A stretch of DNA of 31,817 nt from an uncultured Clostridia bacterium (GTDB taxonomy: Bacteria > Bacillota > Clostridia > Lachnospirales > CAG-274): positions 1-31,817 of the forward strand of contig CANQBT010000004.1 of the NCBI GenBank assembly GCA_947589405.1, read 5' to 3'. This document shows positions 1 through 7,010 of this stretch, in pieces. The notes below the pieces were generated by a model. It saw nothing but the letters and a program-made list of their open reading frames with translations, was not told the origin of the DNA and searched no databases. Numbering within the stretch: the first letter of the stretch is position 1; each line of letters opens with the position of its first letter. A program made the position numbers and the translations under genes.

Positions 1-431
1 GTGCTTGCAAGATACATAATCACATCTGACTTTGTATCAACTGTGAACTGGATAGAACCTGTATCGTCCTTTCCAATTTCGATAGCATTAGGTGAGCCGC
101 TGCTACCTAATCTTGTCTGAACATCGCCAACAACTGTGAAAAAGCTATCAGTTGGGGCGTACTTAGCCTTATCAGTGGTTTCTTTAGCTAACGTATAATC
201 AAGAAGATGATCATAGCCTGCAATATCATCAGGAACAGTCGCCGCTAAATCTTCTACATCACTATCAACGATGTCTTCTGCTATAGCTGAAGCAGCTGAG
301 ATAACATCGTCTGCGCCTAAGACGCCGTTAACGTCCGCATTAGCAGATATCATGTTCGTAAACATTGCTGAAACCAACATAACAAAAGCTAACACACGGC
401 TTATAGTTCTTTTTGTAGAACCATTTTTCAT
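1..431 (-). CDS. Secreted protein of unknown function, N-terminal part only
   Basis: The reading frame is open from an ATG at 431 to the window edge (143 codons, no stop), so the C-terminus is missing. The start has a strong Shine-Dalgarno, AAGGAGG at 441-447, and a promoter at 519-547. The N-terminus has a basic segment (MKNGSTKRTISR) and a hydrophobic core (VLAFVMLVSAMFTNMISANA), a typical signal peptide with likely cleavage after ANA near residue 32. The next part is acidic (GADDVISAASAIAEDIVDSD). After it comes a segment with FFTVVGDVQTRLGSS and GSIQFTVDTKSDVIMYLAS that reads like a beta-rich domain of the kind found in large Clostridia surface or polysaccharide-active proteins. That last point is inference from style only; the family cannot be named from this fragment. 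Export is well supported. Confidence 0.8.
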   Translation of the reverse strand, partial: MKNGSTKRTISRVLAFVMLVSAMFTNMISANADVNGVLGADDVISAASAIAEDIVDSDVEDLAATVPDDIAGYDHLLDYTLAKETTDKAKYAPTDSFFTVVGDVQTRLGSSGSPNAIEIGKDDTGSIQFTVDTKSDVIMYLAS

Positions 432-518
432 GTTAAAATTCCTCCTTTTTTATTTGTGATAAAATATTCTAAGTGGGGAAATGTGCATACTTTCTCCTAA
501 GAATATTGTACATCTAAA

Positions 519-547
519 ATTATAAATGCTTTTTGTCAAAAAGTCAA
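519..547 (-). promoter_or_regulatory. SigA-type promoter of the secreted-protein gene
   Basis: On the minus strand, TTGACT (542-547) is followed after exactly 17 bases by TATAAT (519-524). It lies about 90 bases upstream of the ATG at 431. Both hexamers are close to or at consensus. No operator is evident. Confidence 0.7.
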
Positions 548-654
548 TTTGTTTTTTAAAAATATTTGATTCATTAATGCACAAATATATTCGGTTTTTT
601 TTGTAAGCTTGACCTAAAAATAAAATTTTAGAGAAAATTTTGGTTGTTTTGTAC

Positions 655-722
655 AAAAAAATTACTGTTTGTTTATGTATTTTGCTTGTATAGGTGTTTA
701 GGCAAAGCAAAAAGAACAGTAA
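655..722 (-). terminator. Second, tandem terminator-like hairpin after the lepB-DUF1858 unit
   Basis: TTACTGTT (662-669) pairs with AACAGTAA (715-722), and inside it TTTTGCTT (680-687) pairs with AAGCAAAA (705-712). Read on the minus strand the hairpin is followed by seven T (655-661). It lies just downstream of a stronger terminator at 742-777, so it may be a back-up. The asymmetric internal loop lowers confidence. Confidence 0.45.
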
Positions 723-741
723 AAATATTTACATAACCTAT

Positions 742-777
742 AAAAAAACAGGAAACACTTTTGCCAAATGTTTCCTG
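742..777 (-). terminator. Rho-independent terminator of the DUF1858 gene
   Basis: A 9-bp perfect stem is formed by CAGGAAACA (749-757) and TGTTTCCTG (769-777). On the minus strand it is followed directly by a run of seven T. It begins 12 bases after the stop of the DUF1858 gene. Confidence 0.85.
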
Positions 778-789
778 TCAGCAGCTATT

Positions 790-996
790 TTATTTGTCAG
801 CAAGATATTTGTTGATAGTGTCTACAATATCGTCTGCGTCCATTCCATGTACCATTGCGGCTTCCGCAAGAGTTTCTCCCTGAGCTGAAGGACAGCCTAC
901 GCAATGCATACCTGCGCTCATAAGAATGGGTATTATACCCTGATCTACCATAATAAGCTCGCCTATTATCATATCCTTGTTTATTGTCTTTGCCAT
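790..996 (-). CDS. DUF1858 domain protein (hybrid-cluster-associated redox disulfide family)
   Basis: A 68-residue protein that is a single DUF1858 domain. It has the family pattern of an N-terminal MIIGELI segment, a central HCVGCPSAQGETL with a CxxC pair, and a C-terminal helix (DDIVDTINKYL). Members often occur in anaerobes and are proposed to form a redox-active disulfide; their exact role is not known. AGGAGAG lies at a good distance before the ATG. It is 24 bases downstream of lepB on the same strand with no promoter of its own that I can see, so the two are probably co-transcribed and end at the terminator at 742-777. There is no functional link to signal peptidase that the sequence shows. 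The family call is confident; the function is not. Confidence 0.88.
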   Translation of the reverse strand: MAKTINKDMIIGELIMVDQGIIPILMSAGMHCVGCPSAQGETLAEAAMVHGMDADDIVDTINKYLADK

Positions 997-1020
997 AGTA
1001 TTTCTCTCCTTTGCATATTA

Positions 1021-1710
1021 TTAAAAATTATTTTTTATAACTCCTATCTTATTAAATGGGAAATATCTGAATATTGCCTTTCCCTGAACATAGCTCTCGG
1101 GCACAAATTTATTGCTCCAAAAACGGGAATCCGCCGAATTGTTCCTGTTATCTCCCATCATGAAATAACAGTCCTCATCAAAAAGTCCGTCGCCGTCCTT
1201 GTCATATTTGGAAGCATCTTCTATATACTGTGAGTAATCCTCAAGCCTGTCGCCTGCCTTTGGTATATGATAAACCTCATCTCTTGTTTCCATATAGCCG
1301 TTTACAAAACTGTCCTCCAAAGGCTCCGTGCTGTCGTTTATATATATTTCATTATCCCTTATCTCCACCTTGTCTCCCGGAAGTCCTATGACTCTTTTGA
1401 TATAGAGCATGTTTTCATCATCGGGAAATTTGAAAACAGCTATGTCAAATAACTCGGGGGATCCTATATAATAAGAGATCCTGTTTGCTATAAGTCTGTC
1501 GCCTGTCATTATGGTGGTTTCCATAGAGGCTGAAGGTATCTTGGCGTTAACTATTATAAAATGAGTGATAAGATATGCCGCTATTACGGCTATGACTATT
1601 GTCTTTATCCAGCTTACCACTTCCGCAAAAAAACCGCCTTCCTCCTCAGACATATCCTCCGCATCTGCTTCGTTATGAATATTTTCTTCCAGATCATTTA
1701 AATTATTCAT
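1021..1710 (-). CDS. lepB: Type I signal peptidase
   Basis: Membrane protease that cleaves signal peptides from exported proteins. With the chosen start it is 229 residues. An acidic N-terminal tail is followed by one membrane segment (about residues 32-54, TIVIAVIAAYLITHFIIV). The serine motif IPSASM has the nucleophile Ser62 and the motif YIKRVIGLPGD has the general base Lys105. A later GDNRNNSADSRFW box matches family box D/E. The usual SMxPT is SMETT here, and the usual SRYWG is SRFWS; neither change hits a catalytic residue. The frame stays open to an ATG at 1737, but ATG 1710 is preferred: GGAG at 1718-1721 sits 7 bases before it, and the promoter predicts a transcript starting near 1738, which leaves no leader for the upstream ATG. 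It is co-directional with the DUF1858 gene. Confidence 0.93.
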   Translation of the reverse strand: MNNLNDLEENIHNEADAEDMSEEEGGFFAEVVSWIKTIVIAVIAAYLITHFIIVNAKIPSASMETTIMTGDRLIANRISYYIGSPELFDIAVFKFPDDENMLYIKRVIGLPGDKVEIRDNEIYINDSTEPLEDSFVNGYMETRDEVYHIPKAGDRLEDYSQYIEDASKYDKDGDGLFDEDCYFMMGDNRNNSADSRFWSNKFVPESYVQGKAIFRYFPFNKIGVIKNNF

Positions 1711-1744
1711 AGGTTTTCTCCATTTCATATTAATCATCTATTTA

Positions 1745-1773
1745 AATATACACCATATTTATCCTAAAGTCAA
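1745..1773 (-). promoter_or_regulatory. lepB promoter
   Basis: On the minus strand, TTGACT (1768-1773), a 17-base spacer and TATATT (1745-1750). It is back to back with the rmlA promoter; the two -35 boxes are separated by only 7 bases (1774-1780). Confidence 0.7.
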
Positions 1774-1780
1774 TGACGCC

Positions 1781-1809
1781 TTGACTATATTTTTGTGCTG
1801 TGTTAAAAT
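1781..1809 (+). promoter_or_regulatory. rmlABD promoter
   Basis: TTGACT (1781-1786), a 17-base spacer and TAAAAT (1804-1809), followed by the Shine-Dalgarno AAAGGAGG just ahead of the rmlA ATG at 1840. Confidence 0.75.
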
Positions 1810-1839
1810 TACATTATTATACAAAGGAGGTTTATCATT

Positions 1840-2718
1840 ATGAAAGGAATCGTGCTGGCAGGCGGCAGCGGAACAAGACTCTATCCACTTACTATGGTAA
1901 CAAGCAAGCAGCTTCTGCCTGTGTATGACAAGCCTATGATATATTATCCCCTTTCCGTGCTTATGCTTGCGGGTATAAGGGATATACTTATAATATCCAC
2001 GCCTGTGGATCTGCCTAATTTTGAAAGACTCTTGGGCGATGGCTCCAAGTTCGGCATAAATTTAAGCTACAAGGTACAGCCAAGCCCCGACGGACTGGCT
2101 CAAGCCTTTTTAATAGGAGAGGAATTTATTGACGGCGACAGCTGCGCAATGGTGCTGGGAGATAATATTTTCTACGGCAGTCATCTGTCAAAGCATCTTA
2201 AAAATGCGGCAGTCAAGGAAAAGGGCGCTACTATTTTCGGCTATTATGTAAACGATCCCGAGCGTTTCGGCATTGTGGAATTTGACGATAAGGGCAAGGC
2301 TATTTCTATAGAAGAAAAGCCTAAAAATCCCAAATCCAATTACTGTGTAACAGGTCTTTATTTCTATGACAATACGGTTGTGGAAAAGGCTAAGAGGGTG
2401 AAGCCCTCAGCAAGAGGAGAGCTGGAGATAACCGATCTTAACAAAATGTATCTGGAGGAAGGCTCTCTTGACGTTATAACTCTGGGAAGAGGCTATGCAT
2501 GGCTTGATACGGGTACCGTCGATGCATTAAGCGAAGCCGGAGAATTTGTAAAGGTAATAGAGGGCAGACAGGGTATAATGATCTCCGCTATAGAAGAAAT
2601 TGCCTACAGAAACGGCTGGATAACAAAGGAACAGCTTACAGAAGCCGCTAATGCCTACGGCAAGTCCGCATATGGCAAACATCTTATGAATGTTGTGGAT
2701 AATAAATACTTGTACTGA
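1840..2718 (+). CDS. rmlA: Glucose-1-phosphate thymidylyltransferase
   Basis: Converts glucose-1-phosphate and dTTP to dTDP-glucose, the first step of dTDP-L-rhamnose and related sugar synthesis in the cytoplasm. The 292 residues match the usual RmlA length. Visible motifs are the N-terminal nucleotide-binding GGSGTRLYPLT (8-18), KQLLPVYDKPMIYYPLS, GLAQAF, LGDNIFYG and EEKPKNPKSNYCVTGLYFYD. A strong Shine-Dalgarno (AAAGGAGG) precedes ATG 1840. It is the first gene of an operon with rmlB, which starts 15 bases after its stop, and rmlD. Confident assignment. Confidence 0.97.
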   Translation: MKGIVLAGGSGTRLYPLTMVTSKQLLPVYDKPMIYYPLSVLMLAGIRDILIISTPVDLPNFERLLGDGSKFGINLSYKVQPSPDGLAQAFLIGEEFIDGDSCAMVLGDNIFYGSHLSKHLKNAAVKEKGATIFGYYVNDPERFGIVEFDDKGKAISIEEKPKNPKSNYCVTGLYFYDNTVVEKAKRVKPSARGELEITDLNKMYLEEGSLDVITLGRGYAWLDTGTVDALSEAGEFVKVIEGRQGIMISAIEEIAYRNGWITKEQLTEAANAYGKSAYGKHLMNVVDNKYLY

Positions 2719-2733
2719 TGGAGGATATATATA

Positions 2734-3753
2734 ATGAAGATACTTGTTACCGGCGGCGCCGGATTTATAGGCGGAAATTTTGTACACTATATGCTTAAAA
2801 AGCACCCTGAATACGATATACTCTGTGTAGACAAGCTGACCTATGCGGGAAATATGGAAACACTTGCTCCCGTTATGGACAATACTCACTTTAAGTTTGT
2901 TAAAGCGGATATTGCAGACAGGGACGCCATATTCAAAATTTTTGAAGAAGAAAAGCCTGATATTGTCGTAAACTTTGCAGCGGAAAGCCATGTGGATCGC
3001 TCAATAGAGGATCCCGGCATTTTCCTTAAAACAAATATACTGGGTACTCAGGTAATGATGGACGCTTGCAGGGAATACGGCATAACACGTTATCATCAGG
3101 TGTCTACAGACGAGGTATACGGCGACCTTCCTCTTGACAGACCCGATCTTTTCTTTACTGAGGAAACGCCTATACACACATCAAGTCCCTACAGCGCTTC
3201 AAAGGCGTCTGCGGATCTTCTTGTGCTGGCATATCACAGGACATTTGGTCTGCCTGTGACTATTTCAAGATGCTCAAATAACTACGGACCTTATCATTTT
3301 CCCGAAAAGCTTATTCCTCTTATGATAGCAAATGCTCTTAACGACAAGCCCCTTCCCGTATACGGCAAGGGCGAAAACATAAGAGATTGGCTTTATGTGG
3401 AGGACCATTGCAAGGCTATAGACCTTATTATACACAAGGGAAAAATAGGTGAGATATACAATATCGGCGGTCACAACGAAATGGCAAACATTGACATAGT
3501 AAGGCTTATATGCAAAGAGCTTGGCAAGCCTGAAAGCCTTATAACATATGTTGCAGACAGAAAGGGTCACGATATGCGCTACGCTATCGACCCAACCAAA
3601 ATACACAACGAGCTGGGCTGGCTCCCCGAAACTATGTTTAAAGATGGTATAAAGAAAACCATACAATGGTATCTGGATAACAGACAATGGTGGGAAAATA
3701 TTATAAACGGAGAATATCAGGACTATTATAAGAAAATGTATGAGGGCAGATAA
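2734..3753 (+). CDS. rmlB: dTDP-glucose 4,6-dehydratase
   Basis: Second step of the dTDP-rhamnose pathway: dTDP-glucose to dTDP-4-keto-6-deoxyglucose with bound NAD. It is an extended short-chain dehydrogenase/reductase of 339 residues, usual for RmlB. The Rossmann motif GGAGFIG is at 7-13, the catalytic TDE triad at 125-127 within HQVSTDEVYG, and the YxxxK pair is Tyr153/Lys157 in SPYSASKAS. GGAGG precedes ATG 2734. Its stop is directly followed by the ATG of rmlD (no intergenic base), which implies translational coupling. Confidence 0.97.
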   Translation: MKILVTGGAGFIGGNFVHYMLKKHPEYDILCVDKLTYAGNMETLAPVMDNTHFKFVKADIADRDAIFKIFEEEKPDIVVNFAAESHVDRSIEDPGIFLKTNILGTQVMMDACREYGITRYHQVSTDEVYGDLPLDRPDLFFTEETPIHTSSPYSASKASADLLVLAYHRTFGLPVTISRCSNNYGPYHFPEKLIPLMIANALNDKPLPVYGKGENIRDWLYVEDHCKAIDLIIHKGKIGEIYNIGGHNEMANIDIVRLICKELGKPESLITYVADRKGHDMRYAIDPTKIHNELGWLPETMFKDGIKKTIQWYLDNRQWWENIINGEYQDYYKKMYEGR

Positions 3754-4602
3754 ATGAAGATACTTGTAACAGGCGTAAAGGGTCAGCTGGGCTATGATGT
3801 TGTGAATGAGCTTAAAAAAAGAGGTCATGACGTCTTTGGTACAGATGTTGACAACATGGATATAACAGACAGCTCAGCTGTTGAAAAAATAATAAGGGAA
3901 TATATGCCCGATGGGGTAATACATTGCGCCGCATATACGGCTGTGGACGCTGCTGAGGACAATGTTGAGCTTTGCAGACGTATTAATAAGGAGGGTACCG
4001 AAAATATAGCAAAGGTCTGCGGTGAAATAGACTGCAAAATGATATATATTTCCACAGACTATGTATTTGACGGTCAGGGCACTCGCCCTTGGGAGCCTGA
4101 TGACAAGGCAAAGCCTCTCAATGTATACGGTCTTACAAAGTATGAGGGGGAGCAGGCCGTACAGAAATATATTGATAAGTTTTTTATTGTAAGGATAGCA
4201 TGGGTATTTGGCGTAAACGGCAAAAACTTCATTAAGACTATGCTGAAATTGGGTAAGGAAAAGGGCGCCGTTTCAGTCGTAAACGATCAGTTCGGCACGC
4301 CTACATATACCTATGATCTGGCAAGGCTTCTTGTAGATATGGTCGAAAGCGATAAATACGGTATTTACCACGCTACCAATGAAGGCGGATTTTGCTCATG
4401 GTACGAATTTGCACGCTGTATTTTTGAAACAGCAGGTATCGATGTGAATGTGACGCCGGTATCAAGCAGCCAATTTCCCGCTAAGGCAAAACGACCCGAG
4501 AACAGCCGCATGAGTAAAGAAAAGCTGTCACTTAACGGCTTTGAAAAACTTCCCGACTGGAGGGACGCCGTTAAGAGGTATGTGGGGATAATTGAGGGGT
4601 AA
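3754..4602 (+). CDS. rmlD: dTDP-4-dehydrorhamnose reductase
   Basis: Last step of dTDP-L-rhamnose synthesis, an NAD(P)H-dependent reduction. It is a 282-residue SDR protein with the nucleotide-binding motif TGVKGQLG (6-13), STDYVFDG (100-107) and the catalytic YGLTK (Tyr125, Lys129). ATG 3754 follows the rmlB stop with no gap, and the ribosome site is inside the end of rmlB (GAGGG). The epimerase gene rmlC, normally grouped with these three, is not in the operon or anywhere in the window. A product other than rhamnose is possible if rmlC is absent from the genome, but the RmlD call itself points to rhamnose. The operon ends at the hairpin at 4637-4690. Confidence 0.95.
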   Translation: MKILVTGVKGQLGYDVVNELKKRGHDVFGTDVDNMDITDSSAVEKIIREYMPDGVIHCAAYTAVDAAEDNVELCRRINKEGTENIAKVCGEIDCKMIYISTDYVFDGQGTRPWEPDDKAKPLNVYGLTKYEGEQAVQKYIDKFFIVRIAWVFGVNGKNFIKTMLKLGKEKGAVSVVNDQFGTPTYTYDLARLLVDMVESDKYGIYHATNEGGFCSWYEFARCIFETAGIDVNVTPVSSSQFPAKAKRPENSRMSKEKLSLNGFEKLPDWRDAVKRYVGIIEG

Positions 4603-4636
4603 AATTATTACCGAAAATAGGATTTATGTAAATTAA

Positions 4637-4690
4637 AAAGCTGTTGCTTTGAGCCTGATAAAATGAGGGCTTATGCGACAGCTTTATTTG
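4637..4690 (+). terminator. Probable rmlABD terminator
   Basis: AAAGCTGTTGC (4637-4647) pairs with GCGACAGCTTT (4675-4685) over 11 bp with one G-U pair, and a short inner AGCC/GGCT stem lies in the loop. A weak T-rich tail (TTTATTTG) follows. Confidence 0.55.
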
Positions 4691-4747
4691 TGGGGTTGGG
4701 TGTATTAATTTTGGTTTAGATGAATACCGACATATCTTTTGCTTTAG

Positions 4748-4833
4748 AACGACCCTTCCACCATTTCTGCGCAATGCAAGCATTACTTGAAATGGTCCCC
4801 CTCCCCTCCGACGCCCTGCGGGCTAGGGGAGGC
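4748..4833. repeat. Double-hairpin palindromic intergenic element
   Basis: Two adjacent palindromes lie between the convergent genes rmlD and phnX. Left: ACCATTTC (4760-4767) with GAAATGGT (4789-4796), enclosing AATGC (4773-4777) with GCATT (4780-4784). Right: CCTCCCCT (4800-4807) with AGGGGAGG (4825-4832), enclosing GCCC (4813-4816) and GGGC (4820-4823). It is much richer in G+C than its surroundings and has no credible coding potential. Similar G-rich palindromic intergenic units are common as dispersed repeats in gut Clostridia, from general familiarity; copy number cannot be checked here. The rest of the gap from 4603 to 4906 holds only the rmlD terminator and a short direct repeat. Confidence 0.6.
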
Positions 4834-4906
4834 TAGAATCTAAGAAGAAAAAGAACGCCTTAGGTTATACAATATCCAAACGCCTTAAAATATTAATAAA
4901 ATCCAT

Positions 4907-5701
4907 TTAAATATCTATCTTATTTTCCAGCTGGGCGATTATGTAGGGCAATGATTTTATATTGTCCATAACATAGTCGGCGCCAGCCTTAAGGAATTTT
5001 TCACGCACACGTTTTCTTTCTTCCTCTTTCTGCTCATCGGTTAGCTTTTGGAAGTCCTCATAGGACATACCCATTTCCGAAGAACCGTCTATAATGCCAA
5101 CGGAAATGACTCCGGCATTTGTTCCTTCCTTTATGTCGCTTACGGTATCGCCTACTTTTATAACAGACTTAACGGAGGTTATACCCAGCTTTTCCATATT
5201 TTTGAATATCATGTATGGGAAAGGTCTGCCATAGCCGTTTACGTCCTCAGAATTTATCCACAGGTCTACATTTACGCCTTTTCTGCTTACGATCTCTTCA
5301 AGTACATTCATCATTTCATGGGTATAGCTTGTAGTGGAGCCTATCCATATTCCTGATTCCCTTATTGTATCCATTGTCCTTTTTACATACTCTTTAGGTT
5401 CGGAATATTTCTCAAACTTACCGATTACTATTTGCTCGAAGCGTCTGCTCAGCTCCATAATGTCCCCTTCATTTGGCTCCATACCTGTTTTTTGATACCA
5501 GAGCTTCGTAATATCGGGGTGACCTATCATCTTTCTTATATGGTCCTGCTTGTCTATACCCATGCTCCTTCTTGTAAGAGCTTCGTCTATAGTGATTCCA
5601 TATTCGGCAAAAAGGTCTATAAAGCCTTCTACCGTAGCCATACAGCCGTAGTCTATAATTGTTCCAGCCCAGTCCAGTATTACAGCTTCGATTTTTTTCA
5701 T
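4907..5701 (-). CDS. phnX: Phosphonoacetaldehyde hydrolase (phosphonatase), HAD superfamily
   Basis: Cleaves the C-P bond of phosphonoacetaldehyde to acetaldehyde and phosphate, normally after PhnW converts 2-aminoethylphosphonate. The 264 residues match PhnX length. The HAD nucleophile is Asp10 in VILDWAGTIIDYG; the DWAGT form is typical of this family. The Schiff-base lysine is Lys51 in MGIDKQDHIRKM. GSTTSYTHEMM (121-131) and GRPFPYMIFKN are family motifs, and the acidic pair is Asp185/Asp189 in VGDTVSDI. The Schiff-base lysine separates it from general beta-phosphoglucomutase-like HADs. AAGGAG precedes the ATG. No phnW, transporter or other phosphonate gene is nearby, so it is either an orphan of the pathway or has a related substrate. 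Confidence 0.88.
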   Translation of the reverse strand: MKKIEAVILDWAGTIIDYGCMATVEGFIDLFAEYGITIDEALTRRSMGIDKQDHIRKMIGHPDITKLWYQKTGMEPNEGDIMELSRRFEQIVIGKFEKYSEPKEYVKRTMDTIRESGIWIGSTTSYTHEMMNVLEEIVSRKGVNVDLWINSEDVNGYGRPFPYMIFKNMEKLGITSVKSVIKVGDTVSDIKEGTNAGVISVGIIDGSSEMGMSYEDFQKLTDEQKEEERKRVREKFLKAGADYVMDNIKSLPYIIAQLENKIDI

Positions 5702-5738
5702 AGCGTTCTCCTTTTTTATTTTTATCCTTATTAATTTG

Positions 5739-5766
5739 ATTATAACACAAATTTGTGGAAATTCAA
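5739..5766 (-). promoter_or_regulatory. phnX promoter with a palindrome in its spacer
   Basis: On the minus strand, TTGAAT (5761-5766), a 16-base spacer and TATAAT (5739-5744). The spacer contains the perfect 12-bp palindrome CACAAATTTGTG (5746-5757), an ideal position for a repressor dimer. Confidence 0.6.
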
Positions 5767-5791
5767 TTATAATTTGTAAAATCCTACTGCC

Positions 5792-5820
5792 TTGACAATA
5801 AAGTAAAGAGGGGGTATACT
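5792..5820 (+). promoter_or_regulatory. murG promoter
   Basis: Consensus TTGACA (5792-5797), a 17-base spacer and TATACT (5815-5820). It lies about 50 bases upstream of the murG start and is divergent from the phnX promoter. Confidence 0.8.
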
Positions 5821-5870
5821 TATATAAATCAGTTTCATATATTTGTTTTATGAAATATGGGAGGATAAAT

Positions 5871-6935
5871 ATGAAGAAAATAGTTCTGACCGGAGGAGGT
5901 ACCGCAGGTCATGTTACTCCGAATATAGCCCTTATTCCTCACCTGCAGGAAGCCGGCTATGAGGTGTATTATATAGGAAGCAAGGGCGGTATGGAAGAGG
6001 AGCTTATAAAGGACTTGGGCATACCCTACTACGGCGTAAGCTCAGGCAAGCTGAGAAGATATATGGATAAAAAGAATTTTTCCGATATTTTCAAGGTGGT
6101 ACACGGAATAATGCAGTCCAAAAGGCTTATAAAGAAAATAAAGCCCGACGTCGTTTTTTCAAAGGGCGGATTTGTGGCTGTGCCGGTTGTAATGGGCGCC
6201 GCTATGAACAGGGTGCCTGTGGTGGCTCACGAATCCGACATCACTCCCGGTCTTGCCAATAAGCTTGCCATGCCCTTTGCCAAAGCCGTATGCACCACCT
6301 TTCCCGAAGCGGTAAAGCATATAAAGGATAAAAAAGGCATACACACAGGTACGCCTATAAGAGAAATGCTCTTTAAGGGAGATAAGGAAAAGGGCAAGGC
6401 TCTCTGCGGATTTAAGGACAATAAGCCTGTAATACTTATTATGGGCGGTTCTCAAGGCTCCGTAAGGGTAAACAATATTATAAGAGCAATCGCTCCAAAG
6501 CTTTTAAAGGACTTTAACATTGTACATCTGTGCGGTAAGGGCAATCTCAGCTCTAACTTTGACAATACTAAGGGCTATGCTCAGTTTGAATATATTTCCG
6601 AAGAGCTTCCCGATCTGTTTGCTCTGTGCGATATTATTGTTTCAAGAGCAGGAAGCAATGCTATTTGCGAATTTCTGGCGCTTAACAAGCCTATGCTCCT
6701 TATCCCTCTGGGAAAGGACGCCAGCAGAGGAGACCAGATACTTAATGCAGAAAGCTTTAAAAAACAAGGCTTTGCTGAGGTATGTCCCGAAGAAAGCATG
6801 ACAAGGGAAAGCCTGTACAAGCAAATTACAGAGCTTTACCGAAACAGAGATAAATATATATCCAAAATGAAAAACGACGAAACCGCCAACGGTGTGGAAG
6901 AGGTCATGGATGTTATAAAGGCAGCTTCAAAATAA
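5871..6935 (+). CDS. murG: UDP-N-acetylglucosamine-undecaprenyl-PP-MurNAc-pentapeptide GlcNAc transferase
   Basis: Peripheral membrane glycosyltransferase (GT28) that adds GlcNAc to lipid I to form lipid II, the peptidoglycan precursor. Visible motifs are the N-terminal loop TGGGTAGHVTPNIAL, a second glycine loop IMGGSQGS, and the donor-binding region VSRAGSNAICEFLALNKPMLLIPLG. HESDITPGLANK is the Bacillus-like form of the acceptor-side motif. The frame is open from ATG 5850, but ATG 5871 is preferred because GGGAGG at 5859-5864 is correctly spaced and the glycine loop then begins at residue 7. This gives 354 residues. It stands outside any division/cell-wall cluster in this window, heading a run with a stalk-domain protein and a transporter. 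Confidence 0.95.
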   Translation: MKKIVLTGGGTAGHVTPNIALIPHLQEAGYEVYYIGSKGGMEEELIKDLGIPYYGVSSGKLRRYMDKKNFSDIFKVVHGIMQSKRLIKKIKPDVVFSKGGFVAVPVVMGAAMNRVPVVAHESDITPGLANKLAMPFAKAVCTTFPEAVKHIKDKKGIHTGTPIREMLFKGDKEKGKALCGFKDNKPVILIMGGSQGSVRVNNIIRAIAPKLLKDFNIVHLCGKGNLSSNFDNTKGYAQFEYISEELPDLFALCDIIVSRAGSNAICEFLALNKPMLLIPLGKDASRGDQILNAESFKKQGFAEVCPEESMTRESLYKQITELYRNRDKYISKMKNDETANGVEEVMDVIKAASK

Positions 6936-7010
6936 CAAAAGCTTACGCCTTGCTGCGGTTTTCAGCTTATTTATAAAAAGCAGGGTGTATATAAAAAGGA
7001 GGAAAATCAA

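Noticed and set aside
4571..4783. A 70-codon minus-strand frame overlapping the end of rmlD
   Set aside because: It spans the rmlD terminator and palindromic element; no ribosome site and no family resemblance.
4854..4887. Direct repeat AACGCCTTA at 4854-4862 and 4879-4887
   Set aside because: Only two short copies; too little to call a regulatory or CRISPR-like repeat.
5469..5750. A 93-codon minus-strand frame overlapping the phnX start
   Set aside because: Out of frame with phnX and rich in Arg/Tyr/Lys as expected from a shadow frame; phnX has motifs, promoter and ribosome site.
6936..7010. Possible terminator between murG and the stalk-protein gene
   Set aside because: AAGCT/AGCTT words could pair weakly, but there is no stable stem and no T run; the genes may be one transcript.
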